A stretch of 64,000 nucleotides of DNA from Neurospora crassa OR74A (Eukaryota; Ascomycota; Sordariomycetes; Sordariales; Sordariaceae): contig NC_026501.1 in assembly GCF_000182925.2 (NCBI RefSeq), positions 6,241,917 to 6,305,916 on the forward strand, in the 5' to 3' direction. This document shows positions 33,743 to 42,914 of the stretch, piece after piece. Position 1 is the stretch's first letter; the number at the start of each line of letters is the position of its first letter. The notes below the pieces were generated by a model. That model was given only the letters and a program-made list of their open reading frames with translations, was not told the origin of the DNA and made no database searches. A program made the translations under genes and the position numbers.

Positions 33743-36253
33743 ATGCGAGTTTCCTGGGGTCTTCTGGCCTTCCCGGCCGCGGCATCAGCGATCGAAAACG
33801 GTATCAACGGTTGGCTACGATATGCGCCCCTTCCCAACAATGAGCGCCCACCAAACCTGCGATTACCAGGTGCAATCATGGCTTTGAGCACCAACAAAAC
33901 CAGCCCTGTTTATACCGCAGGCCAGGAGCTACAAGCCGGCATCAAAGGCATCCTCAACCAGACTCTTCCCCTTTATCACGAACCCGACGAGTGGTTAGGG
34001 TCAACCATCTTGGTTGCTACAACCGGAGAATTTCACGGCGGGAAACCTGCCGCAACTCTGGCTGATGATGGCTATCTCCTTCACGTGAGACCAGGAAATG
34101 TGGTGATTCTGGGTCAGACGGAGCGAGGTGCCTTGTACGGAGCCTTTGACTATCTCTCGAGAATTGCTCAAGGAAGATTTTCCGATGCCGACCTGATTGC
34201 AAACCCAGACGCCCCCATTCGATGGGTAAATCAGTGGGACAACATGGACGGCAGCATCGAGCGCGGTTATGCGGGCGCTTCCATCTTCTTCCGCAACAAC
34301 ACCATTCCCAAGGACCTCAACAGGGTTTCCCAGTATGCTCGGCTACTCGCTTCCATCGGCATCAATGGCATCGTTGTTAACAACGTCAACGCCAATGCGA
34401 ACTTGCTCACTGATGCTAACATTGATGGACTGGGCCGTATAGCAGATGCAATGCGCCCATACGGTGTACAGATTGGCATATCGCTAAACTTTGCATCGCC
34501 CCAGACTTTGGGAGGACTATCAACGTTCGATCCTCTCGATCGATCTGTGATTTCCTGGTGGACCGACAAGACGAACCGCCTCTACAGGCGCATTCCAGAC
34601 ATGGCAGGCTACCTAGTCAAGGCCAACTCAGAAGGGCAAGCGGGACCGTTGACCTACAATCGCACGCTTGCAGACGGTGCAAATTTGTTCGCTAAAGCTG
34701 TGCAGCCGCACGGCGGCATTGTCATGTTCCGAGCCTTTGTCTATGACAATCACATCAACCCAGCGGACCTCAAAGCGGACCGCGCCAAGCATGCGGTTGA
34801 GTTCTTCAAGGGTCTTGACGGACAGTTTTTGGACAACGTTGTTGTGCAGATCAAGTACGGACCCATTGACTTTCAGGTTCGAGAGCCAGCATCGCCTTTG
34901 TTCGCCAATATACCCCAGACAAACACTGCGATAGAACTTCAAATCACTCAAGAATATCTGGGCCAGCAGAGCCACCTGGTATATCTTGCACCGTTGTGGG
35001 AGACGATCCTGAATTTCGATCTTCGGGCTGATGATCAACCGTCACTCGTCCGTGATGTTGTTGCCGGCCATCGGTTCAGCAACAAGCGTGGTGGCTACGC
35101 TGGTGTCGTCAATGTTGGAACTAACACCACATGGCTAGGGAGTCATTTGGCTATGTCTAACTTGTATGCCTACGGTCGTCTGGCTTGGAATCCCAACCAA
35201 GACCCGCAAGCTCTACTCGAAGACTGGACGCGACTCACATTTGGCTCAGACCCTCTTGTACTTGGAGTAGTGACGGAGATATCGATGGCATCATGGCCAG
35301 CTTACGAAAATTACACTGGCAACTTTGGTATCCAGACACTGACCGATATTTTGTACACCCATTACGGTCCGAACCCTGCGTCCCAGGACAACAACGGCTG
35401 GGGACAGTGGACGCGTGCAGACCATAACGGGATTGGCATGGACAGAACGGTTTCCACGGGCACCGGCTTCTCCGGCCAGTATCCCGCCGAAGTAGCCGAG
35501 AAGTTCGAGAGCATCGAGACCACTCCGGACGACCTGCTCCTCTGGTTCCACCACGTGAACTACACGCACGTTCTCAAGTCCGGCAAGTCGGTGATACAGC
35601 ATTTTTACGATGCTCACTACGCCGGTGCCGAAACAGCACAGACATTCCCCATCGCATGGGAATCACTTCGGAACAAGATTGATACCGAGCGCTTCAATGA
35701 TGTTCTCTTCCGCCTCCGCTACCAGGCCGGTCACTCCATAGTCTGGCGCGATTCCATCTGTCAATTCTACTACAATCTCTCCGGCATCCCAGACAGCACC
35801 GGCCGCGTGGGAAAGCATGAGTACAGGATCGAGGCTGAGGCCATGGCGCTGAAGAACTACAAGCTTACCGGGGTCAACCCAGTTGAAACAGCTTCGAATC
35901 TAACTGCTGTGGTTCTCGTTTCCAACCACACATCGGGAGAGGCGACTACGAAACTGAACTTTGACTCGGGCAAGTATGATGTCACGATCAACTACTTTGA
36001 CCTGATTGGTGGTAAGGCGCACTACAAGGCGTTCCTCAATGGGAAGTTGTTGCTGGAATGGGCTGGAGATCTGGAAGACAAACTAGGCCATACTTTCTCT
36101 ACAAAGCTTGATGGACACTCGGCTACGAGGGTTACGATTCGTGACGTCCAAATCCAGAAAGGGGATGTGTTGAAGATTACGGGAGTGGCTGATGGAAACG
36201 AATTGGCGCCGTTGGATTATATTGCTGTCTTGCCGCAAGGTGTTGTTGACTAA
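33743..36253 (+). CDS. aguA: GH67 alpha-glucuronidase, secreted
   Basis: Single exon, 836 residues, full family length. N-terminal signal peptide (MRVSWGLLAFPAAASA). It removes 4-O-methyl-glucuronic acid side groups from the ends of glucuronoxylan oligomers outside the cell, working with xylanases. Catalytic residues are visible: acid Glu297 in ANSEGQAGP, and Asp376 (GPIDFQ) and Glu404 (ITQEYLG). The last two are 28 residues apart, exactly as Asp365 and Glu393 are in the Cellvibrio enzyme. The N-terminal alpha/beta domain, the central barrel (from about 150) and the C-terminal helical domain with WRDSICQFYYNLSGIPD are all present. An XlnR-type site may lie upstream. Other GH67 genes in fungi also lack introns. 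The neighbours are unrelated in function, so this is not a xylan-use cluster. Confidence 0.97.
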   Translation: MRVSWGLLAFPAAASAIENGINGWLRYAPLPNNERPPNLRLPGAIMALSTNKTSPVYTAGQELQAGIKGILNQTLPLYHEPDEWLGSTILVATTGEFHGGKPAATLADDGYLLHVRPGNVVILGQTERGALYGAFDYLSRIAQGRFSDADLIANPDAPIRWVNQWDNMDGSIERGYAGASIFFRNNTIPKDLNRVSQYARLLASIGINGIVVNNVNANANLLTDANIDGLGRIADAMRPYGVQIGISLNFASPQTLGGLSTFDPLDRSVISWWTDKTNRLYRRIPDMAGYLVKANSEGQAGPLTYNRTLADGANLFAKAVQPHGGIVMFRAFVYDNHINPADLKADRAKHAVEFFKGLDGQFLDNVVVQIKYGPIDFQVREPASPLFANIPQTNTAIELQITQEYLGQQSHLVYLAPLWETILNFDLRADDQPSLVRDVVAGHRFSNKRGGYAGVVNVGTNTTWLGSHLAMSNLYAYGRLAWNPNQDPQALLEDWTRLTFGSDPLVLGVVTEISMASWPAYENYTGNFGIQTLTDILYTHYGPNPASQDNNGWGQWTRADHNGIGMDRTVSTGTGFSGQYPAEVAEKFESIETTPDDLLLWFHHVNYTHVLKSGKSVIQHFYDAHYAGAETAQTFPIAWESLRNKIDTERFNDVLFRLRYQAGHSIVWRDSICQFYYNLSGIPDSTGRVGKHEYRIEAEAMALKNYKLTGVNPVETASNLTAVVLVSNHTSGEATTKLNFDSGKYDVTINYFDLIGGKAHYKAFLNGKLLLEWAGDLEDKLGHTFSTKLDGHSATRVTIRDVQIQKGDVLKITGVADGNELAPLDYIAVLPQGVVD

Positions 36254-36467
36254 CGGCACCATGCCGAGCGGTGTGTGGAGCGAGAAAAGTTTGGTGAGCA
36301 AAGAGCGAGGCAAAGAACGTATAACTTGATACGGACAAATACCGATACTTCACAAGAATGCATACTCCACCCGCTAAAGCTTTCAGTATCATCTAACTGT
36401 CCCAGTCTTCACTTGCCATACCTTCTCTCGTTGGGCCTCTTCTTGCAGGCAGGGAGATCATGTCTAC

Positions 36468-37703
36468 CTAAACCTCCCTCCCCAAAAACTCATGAACCCT
36501 CTCCAAAGTCTCCCCAGCCGAATAACTCAGCGTCAAATCATGACCTGTCATCCGAGGCGACCAAACCTCATACCTCCTCGCCCTTGGGAAAGTATTTCCT
36601 GTCTCCCACAGACTCTTCACACACTCCTCCTCCGGCGGGTTGCACATAACGAAATCTCTCTGTCCCGTTGCAACCAACACCGGACCCTCGAATTCTTCCG
36701 CACCCACACCCCAATCCCCCAGACTTACCACCTCCCCTAGCGTGACCGCATCCGAGTATTCATAATCCGTCCTCGCTAACTCAGGGTCATATGACCTACC
36801 AGCAGCATCGGTGGCGTTGTCGTAGAACCCCTTCTCCCGGCCTTCCAAAGTAGCTATGGTTAGATATTCTAGGTTGTGAAGATACTTGCCGGACGGAAAT
36901 CGATCAGGGAAGACGCTAGGGGCGGACGCCCAGGGAGCGGAACGCACGTGCAAGGTGTTTTGATGGGAGCTGTAGCCTGTCAAGACCAAGGCGGAGGCGT
37001 CAAGGGGGTAGGAACGGGCGAGGGCAACAGAGAGGTAGGAGCCTAGGGAGTGCCCTACCAAGGCAATTTTAGAGAAGGTCCTTCCCAATGGGTTGGTCCT
37101 GGGGGAGGTAGTAGTCTTGGTGTTGGGCTGGGTCTTGATGACAGAAATAAGCTGGTGCAGAAGCTCCGTCTGTAACGGCATTTGCACATCATTCAACGGA
37201 TCCAGACCGCGCGGGTCGTTCTCTCCGTGAGACAAACGGTCGAGGGCGAGGGTGTGGTAGCCTTGCGAAGGGCTGGTCGCGTAGGACTGCCAGTCGTAGG
37301 GATAACCAAAGCCGTATCCGGACCACATGGTTTTGTTGTAGGTGGCGCCGTGGAGGAGGATTTGGAGAACGTCTTCATTTTTAGATCTGTGGGAAGGTCT
37401 GCAATAGATGGCCTTGAGGGTGAAGGTGCCGTTGACGGTATGGTTTCCGTTTGCCACTACAGTGCCATCCCAGGATTGATTGATGGTGTCGAGGATTTCG
37501 GTCTCGTTGGAAGGGTCGGGAGGGGAGGCGAGGGAAATATGCGAGGCGGTCGCCGTGAGGGTGAAGGATAGAGAGGCACAAAGTGGGCTGTGAGAGCTGT
37601 GAGAGAGCTCACGAGCGGCGGAACTGTGGCCACTTGTTGGGCTTATGAAGATGGGGAGGAGAATCCATAGTAGGGAGAGGTTTGGGGGTAATTTGGCAAG
37701 CAT
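36468..37703 (-). CDS. secreted alpha/beta hydrolase
   Basis: Single exon, 411 residues from the chosen Met, which starts a signal peptide (MLAKLPPNLSLLWILLPIFI). The frame is open 35 codons further up, but that extension lacks a signal and is probably 5' leader. The alpha/beta-hydrolase fold is shown by the oxyanion-hole segment LLHGATYNKTMW, nucleophile elbow VGHSLGSY (Ser219), acid Asp350 in TGQRDF and His388 in TGHDLTL. It is most likely an extracellular esterase or lipase-like enzyme; the substrate cannot be told. The 3' end faces that of GH67, separated by about 210 bases. Confidence 0.9.
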   Translation of the reverse strand: MLAKLPPNLSLLWILLPIFISPTSGHSSAARELSHSSHSPLCASLSFTLTATASHISLASPPDPSNETEILDTINQSWDGTVVANGNHTVNGTFTLKAIYCRPSHRSKNEDVLQILLHGATYNKTMWSGYGFGYPYDWQSYATSPSQGYHTLALDRLSHGENDPRGLDPLNDVQMPLQTELLHQLISVIKTQPNTKTTTSPRTNPLGRTFSKIALVGHSLGSYLSVALARSYPLDASALVLTGYSSHQNTLHVRSAPWASAPSVFPDRFPSGKYLHNLEYLTIATLEGREKGFYDNATDAAGRSYDPELARTDYEYSDAVTLGEVVSLGDWGVGAEEFEGPVLVATGQRDFVMCNPPEEECVKSLWETGNTFPRARRYEVWSPRMTGHDLTLSYSAGETLERVHEFLGREV

Positions 37704-38313
37704 TTTTTTGTCGTGAGAGTGACACTGAGGAGATTGATGGTAGTCTGGAAGTTCTGGGAGGGAAACCGGATGTCTGCAGTAACGTCCTGGAGTCATGCTT
37801 TGCTTCACGGTACCATTTATCAGCTTTGTGATCGGATATTTCTACCCAAGTCCATCCCATCCAGATACAGGTGTTGCCCTATCACGGTATCGGCCGACTG
37901 ATGTCGTGATATGGCACAGGGACCTTCAAGGCAGCCACACGGATTGACTTTGTAAGCACGATTTGAAATCGAGCAAGTGCATGGATCGGAAACGCTACTA
38001 TACTAGTAGGCACACAAGTTAACCTTTACAATGAGTCCATTAGACAAGTCAGATTGAAGGATTATGAGGTTCGAGGTGGCTTCGGAGGAATCATGATCAT
38101 GTTTGATCAATCCTTTGAATCCGGGGCAGACATATTTGTCAGCGATAATCTTGCAAGCGATTTACTAGAGGTCAACTGGTTATACATAAGTGATTACTGG
38201 CCATGGCTGAGGACGTATCATCGTGGAAATCAGCTACAGAGATTAAGTACTCGGAAGCTGCAATAGAGGAAGATATGGATAGAAATAGTGAAGCAAACAA
38301 TCATTAAATCGGA
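37704..38313. other. intergenic, promoter of the alpha/beta hydrolase
   Basis: No gene seen. It contains the 5' leader of the hydrolase (37,704-37,810) and DNA of normal composition up to the tRNA. Confidence 0.5.
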
Positions 38314-38409
38314 GCCCGATTAGCTCAGCTGGTTAGAGCGTCGTACTAATATCAGTCTTCTGATATCAAGTCCATGCGAAGGTCAACAGTTCAATCCTGT
38401 TATTGGGCA
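38314..38409 (+). tRNA. tRNA-Ile (anticodon AAU) with a 22-nt intron
   Basis: Cloverleaf read by hand. The acceptor stem GCCCGAT pairs with ATTGGGC (one G-T pair), discriminator A at 38409. The D-arm contains AGCTGGTTAGA. The anticodon stem TCGTA pairs with TGCGA and the T-arm AACAG pairs with CTGTT around TTCAATC. The anticodon AAT is at 38348-38350, followed by A37. A 22-nt intron occupies 38352-38373, the canonical position between 37 and 38. The mature tRNA is 74 nt before CCA addition. A T-rich run downstream (from about 38,410) could serve as the Pol III terminator. Confidence 0.93.
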
Positions 38410-39193
38410 TTCATTTTTCTCTTTTTGCTATTATCACTTATAAATCCTCATTTTTCTATTTCTCGCTTTATGTTTTGCTTCTTTTCCTTTGTTTCTTCCT
38501 TGTATTTTTCTTTGGTCCTGGTGCCTCCTGTCTTTCAAGGCTTCTGTAACTGCTAGGGTTGCCCACACCAGGTCTTATGTAGATGATTGACCGTTGTTAT
38601 CATGCATGCCGGCTTCTGCAAGATGTACCCAAGTTCTACTACAATACAGCGAAGTGCAACACAAGTGTGCTGACAAATCGATTATGGTTCAACGTGCTCA
38701 CAAGTTGAGATTGCTATGATTGTCACCAACGAGTTGCGCGATTTGACTGGTTCCGTTTTTTTTCATATCTCTTGCAGACTTTGGAGGCGGACCTTGCTTT
38801 CATCCATGTTTTGGTCCAGATGCATCCAGCTCTGCGATTGAATTAAATCACACATGAGCATTTTACATGAACTCATATCGAGGATCCCCCCGGAGCCTAA
38901 AAGAACATCCAAGGTATTGTGACAGGCATATGAAGGTCGGCGCCCGTCTACCATAGGAAGCTGTGCTACAGACCGCAGGGGGATCGACCCAGGGGCTTTT
39001 ATTGTTGGTGTTGGCAGATACATGCCTCGGTTGGCGCGGAAACGGATAGGGGCAGGCATTAGTTCGAGTTGCTGATCTGCTTACTGGGTAGTGTAGGTTG
39101 GTAACGCCCATCGACAGATGTGGCGTCGGTATGCTGACACAAGCGGGGTGGAAGGCGTCAAAAGCTGGTCGATAAGCCGTTCCACTTGGAATC
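38410..39193. other. intergenic, tRNA 3' flank and 3' region of the next gene
   Basis: A T-rich stretch follows the tRNA. The minus-strand ORFs at 38,763-39,270 have no recognisable domain and are probably the 3' untranslated region of the adjacent gene or noise. Confidence 0.45.
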
Positions 39194-40403
39194 TCAGAAC
39201 GTGGTCTGTAGTTTGGGATAGTCATTGGCGTTGACCTCCAAGTCCGCAAAGACCCGACCAGAGTCATCATCGCTTAGACCCTTAAGCCTCTGTAAATCCT
39301 CCTCCTCAAGCTTCTCCAACTCCTCGGCTGGTTCTTCCTTGTTTTCTTTCTCATCGGCCTTCTGCGGCTCCAGAGCCTTTTCGACACCAGACGACTCGCC
39401 AATGAGGAGGAACTGAGTATTGACTACGTCGAGGTGCTTGGGCTGTGTGGGCATCCATCGACGAGATCGGAACTCCTTGAGGATCCTGTACAGAAATGGT
39501 GATTAGTTTTTGTTGGTAGCTATGGGTTCGTGACACGGCATGGTGAACTCACTCCTCAGGATACTCTGGACCCTTTGGTAAACGCGCATTGGCTGGGGCA
39601 GGATATTGTGGATTTTTGGTACTGATGATGAAGCTGCCTTTCTGTTTCAACCCAAGCTCCTTCTGGACCTCCCCAAGCTCCTCGGGCACAGTGAGAATGT
39701 ACGCGAGGTGGCTATTGGACCCAGTGCTGGTGATGGCATACACGCCCTCGGCCACAGGCGTTGCGGCGGGGGAGTGTCTGGTACCCGCTGTCTTGGTCTC
39801 ATAGTCATTGGACGCCAAAAACTCATCCTTAAGCTGCTGAAACGAGGCGCTAGTCTTCTCCACGAACGCGATCCACCTGTCCTTGCCAGACTGGGGGAGT
39901 ACCTTCTTCGGGATGGCGCACAAGCGGCTGTTGCCAGCATCACCAATAGGACCGCTTCCAAGCTTGGCATCCCTCTCGATAGGGCGGAGGATGATGTAGC
40001 TCCTCGCAATCTCATCTACGGCAGAAGGCTCATCAATGCCGATACGACCACGGAAGAAAAAGTAGATGATTCCCTTCTCGAGAATACTGGACGGCACAGC
40101 TTCGGGGGCGTCTCGACCATGTGGCTCAACAGCACTCTTCTTGTCTCGGTCATCCTTCTCCTCTCCGTGACACTCGGTCTTCTCGGCTTCGACACCGGCA
40201 GCACTCCTGGTCTCCTCAGTTTCTTTCTTGATCGAATGGCCATCCGCGATCTCCGTTTTGTTCCGCTTGGCCTTGGGCGATTCGCTGGCGCCTTCCGGAT
40301 CAGGGTCGGCCTTGTGTTTGGAGCCGGGCTCAGCCTCTGAGGCAGGAGGTGCCGCATCAGGAGCCTTCTCCTTCTTGGAAGCCTCTCTTGTACTGGGCGC
40401 CAT
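39194..40403 (-). CDS. conserved fungal protein usually labelled 'BTB domain transcription factor'
   Basis: Two exons, 40403-39553 and 39485-39194, across a 67-nt intron (GTGAGT...ACAG) that splits a Glu codon, giving 380 residues. The first 105 residues are disordered and rich in Lys, Glu, Ala and Ser with a basic nuclear-signal-like patch (SPKAKRNKTE). A conserved core follows: SSILEKGIIYFFFRGRIGID, ARSYIILRPI, GNSRLCAIPKKVLP, ETKTAGTRHSPAATPVAEGV, LPKGPEYPEE and, in exon 2, FRSRRWMPTQP and NTQFLLIGESSG. The end is an acidic coiled-coil-like stretch (EELEKLEEEDLQRLK). Orthologues across Pezizomycotina share this core and are often annotated as BTB transcription factors. I see no BTB fold, so the name should be treated as a label. 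Probably nuclear; role unknown. Confidence 0.9.
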
Positions 40404-41372
40404 GTTGACAGGGGTGGGTTGACCAAGAAGTTTTCAGTAAATCGAAGAAGGTTGAGGGAAGGAAGCTAGATCACGCGACGAGATAAGACTGCAGGTGGGA
40501 GAAGTGACTTTGAAGAGACATTGAAGGTCCCGACCTTTCATTGAACTGTCAATGGGGATAAACAGCCTGGAGGAATGATGTCATGATGGCTGCCAGCACG
40601 GTGTCAATACGCTGAATGGAGAACTGCTTCGTTGCTTCTCTACTGCGTACTTACTGCGTACACTAGCTAGTGTAAGAGCTAGAATGTGATTTGACGGTCA
40701 GTTGGGGACCTTGACGGACAGAGGAACGTGCGTAAGGCATGACCCACTTCCCCGTCTGCCGCGCTGATAGGTCAGGTATTTCCTCTACATATTCATTTGT
40801 TCCCCCGCAATTGGCGAGTGTACTCTCAGAGTGCACGCATAATTACTGAAGTACTGCATTCCGAAGGTGTCAACAACAACGGCAAGTCGCGAATACAACG
40901 AACCGGCTGCTTTCCTTGTGTACCATACTTCTCGGCGGCAAGGAAAAAAATATGAAAGGACGAATGCACTGTATTTTCGTACCGAATGCTCCCGCTCCGA
41001 TGACTGCCTGGTCGATGCTACTAGTATGAAAAGGAAACTTGTGATGAAATCTATAGTACGCTTTACCCCCCCCCCCCCCCCCCCCAACGACCTCCTTCCT
41101 CTTTCGACCAGTCTATTTGGCACGATCTGCTTCCTTCCACCGCACTTTTCGCCTCTTTGACATAAAGATTGTCGTGCTCTTCAGATGGAAACTTTCCTCA
41201 CCCTCGGCTCCTGTTCTCCTTCTTTCGCGGTCCTCCGCCCTCATTCAATGGCCTCTCCCGTCTACCTCTACGCGTCCAATGCAACCCCAGTCTTTCCGTT
41301 CGAGCCCTGCCCATGGGTGCTTCCACTCATTCGCTTCTGTCTGTACAAGTTTCGGACTCCGCACTAACTGAA
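40404..41372. other. intergenic, promoter region, contains a poly-C run
   Basis: Upstream region of the BTB-labelled gene and 3' flank of the amidoligase gene. A run of 20 C lies at 41,066-41,085. No gene seen; the ORFs around the run are low-complexity artefacts. Confidence 0.5.
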
Positions 41373-42914
41373 TCATAGTTCGTTTTCTAGTGTCACCTTC
41401 GCTTCTAGGTCTCGATAGAGGTCTCGTGGAACACCCAGGTCATCCATCATCTCTCGAAACTCCCGACCGCATCTCTGCCCCTGCGTCTCCGAATCGGTCT
41501 CTCGCCGAGCTCCAACTGACCGTGACCGGGCGTGTCGGTGTCCTATCAACCGATCCAACACCATGAGGTACCGACCGTCCGACCTCAAGACCGCCACCTC
41601 AGCCAAGGCACTGCAGATGGACAGCCAGCCCAGTATATAATTGATGTTGGTTGTTCCTTCCATCATGCGGAACTCCATGGTCCGAGGGTTGTTCCGCGCC
41701 CGTTCGTCCTCCAAACCGAAGGCGCTAAAGTTGAAACCGAGTCGTCGATAGGGCTTCTTTTCTCCCGACAACAACCGTCCCAGCTCCATATGCGATTCTG
41801 CTTTCCACAGCTCCTCGATGGCCTTTCGGTCCTCGGTCTGCATTTCCGGATGGGTTTGGAGCACGTCGGCCACCTGCCAATCTTCAACCAGCACCCCGTC
41901 TTGGCAAGTCGCCGACCCATGCTCTCGGAGTACGAGTTCTTGAGCCCTCGAGGCCAGGCGACTGTACTTTCGTGTCTCGAATCCCCACGTATACACATTG
42001 TGATAGTTGGGCGACCTTGGATTTCTGATACTTCGGATTTGCTCTTCGCCCATCCACAGTAGTGTCCCTAGTCTTTTCAAAGTGGCCAGACTGAAGGGCT
42101 GTCCGTCTGTGCGTCCGATGTGGACGTGCACTTCGCAAGTGTAGTTTGCGACCAGACGGTGGCCCGAAAAGAGCGAGCGCAATACTGCCTCGATCCGAGG
42201 CTTGGTCTCGGCATCTTTGGCTGGCAGTGATGGCGAGCTTACTTCGACAGACAGCCACACATAGCCCTCTAGATTGGCCTGCTCTGGTGTGGGTTCGGCC
42301 GAGTTGGCTTTCTTCACGATCCAGTGTGACTTCCAAAATGCCCGCTCATGGCTTGCATCTTTTGTGATTCGAGAGATGGTTGTCGACTTCTCCCCCGCTT
42401 GGCTTATCGATTTGGCGATGGATTCATAAATTTGTTCCCGCCGAGTGGCTTCGCTGTCTTTCAGCTGTGTCATGCTGACCTGTCTGTGGTCTTCGGGTTG
42501 CGGATCTTCTTCACCTTGGACAAGGAGAGGGAGCAAGAACTTGAGTTCCACCCCAAACGATAGGTCATGGACTGTATCAAGCGGTGGATTTGCCTCCATC
42601 AGCGAGTGTTTGATGACATGCTTCGGTGATTCAATAGCAAGCCTTTGTGGATCCACGTGGTCGCTGGAATCGGGTATTGCAATCATAATCCTCCTATCTA
42701 CAACCCAGTACCCAGAGCTGGACAGCATGTCCGGCTCCTGTATGTACGGAGCCATGTTGGCGGTGGGGGAAGTGACCTCTGCAAGTTGACCGGAAGAGCG
42801 CAAGGAGGTATTGAAGATCCCAGGACGGGGAGGAGGGAGGTCGAGCGCCTTAGTCAAGGGTCTTTGCTGACGGTGGTCGATTCGTTTGCTGAACACGGGG
42901 AGGGCACCATCCAA
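41373..42914 (-). CDS. putative amidoligase (glutamine-synthetase-like fold)
   Basis: Single exon, 513 residues from the first Met; Met54 (42755) is an alternative start, since residues 1-53 are not conserved-looking. The pattern fits the putative amidoligase family (Amidoligase_2). The ATP/metal-binding strand is LSFGVELKFLLP (residues 118-129, Glu123). The second acidic strand is SVEVSSPSL (Glu224). The metal-binding CEVHVHIGR (260-268) corresponds to the family's Cys-Gly-x-His-Val-His, and a helix with LLWMGEEQIRSI, then NPRSPNY, follows. A later MEFRMMEGT supplies the conserved Glu/Arg block. Family members are predicted to form amide bonds between a carboxylate and an amine using ATP. 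In fungi their substrates are unknown. The Gly of the usual CGxHVH motif is Glu here. No biosynthetic gene cluster surrounds it. Confidence 0.82.
   Translation of the reverse strand: MDGALPVFSKRIDHRQQRPLTKALDLPPPRPGIFNTSLRSSGQLAEVTSPTANMAPYIQEPDMLSSSGYWVVDRRIMIAIPDSSDHVDPQRLAIESPKHVIKHSLMEANPPLDTVHDLSFGVELKFLLPLLVQGEEDPQPEDHRQVSMTQLKDSEATRREQIYESIAKSISQAGEKSTTISRITKDASHERAFWKSHWIVKKANSAEPTPEQANLEGYVWLSVEVSSPSLPAKDAETKPRIEAVLRSLFSGHRLVANYTCEVHVHIGRTDGQPFSLATLKRLGTLLWMGEEQIRSIRNPRSPNYHNVYTWGFETRKYSRLASRAQELVLREHGSATCQDGVLVEDWQVADVLQTHPEMQTEDRKAIEELWKAESHMELGRLLSGEKKPYRRLGFNFSAFGLEDERARNNPRTMEFRMMEGTTNINYILGWLSICSALAEVAVLRSDGRYLMVLDRLIGHRHARSRSVGARRETDSETQGQRCGREFREMMDDLGVPRDLYRDLEAKVTLENEL

Noticed and set aside
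21510-37703. a carbohydrate-degradation gene cluster (GH71, GH16 relic, GH67, hydrolase)
   Set aside because: The genes act on different polymers, are separated by unrelated genes and long gaps, and show no shared regulatory site that I can support.
39606-40340. 244-codon plus-strand ORF
   Set aside because: Antisense shadow of the conserved BTB-labelled gene.
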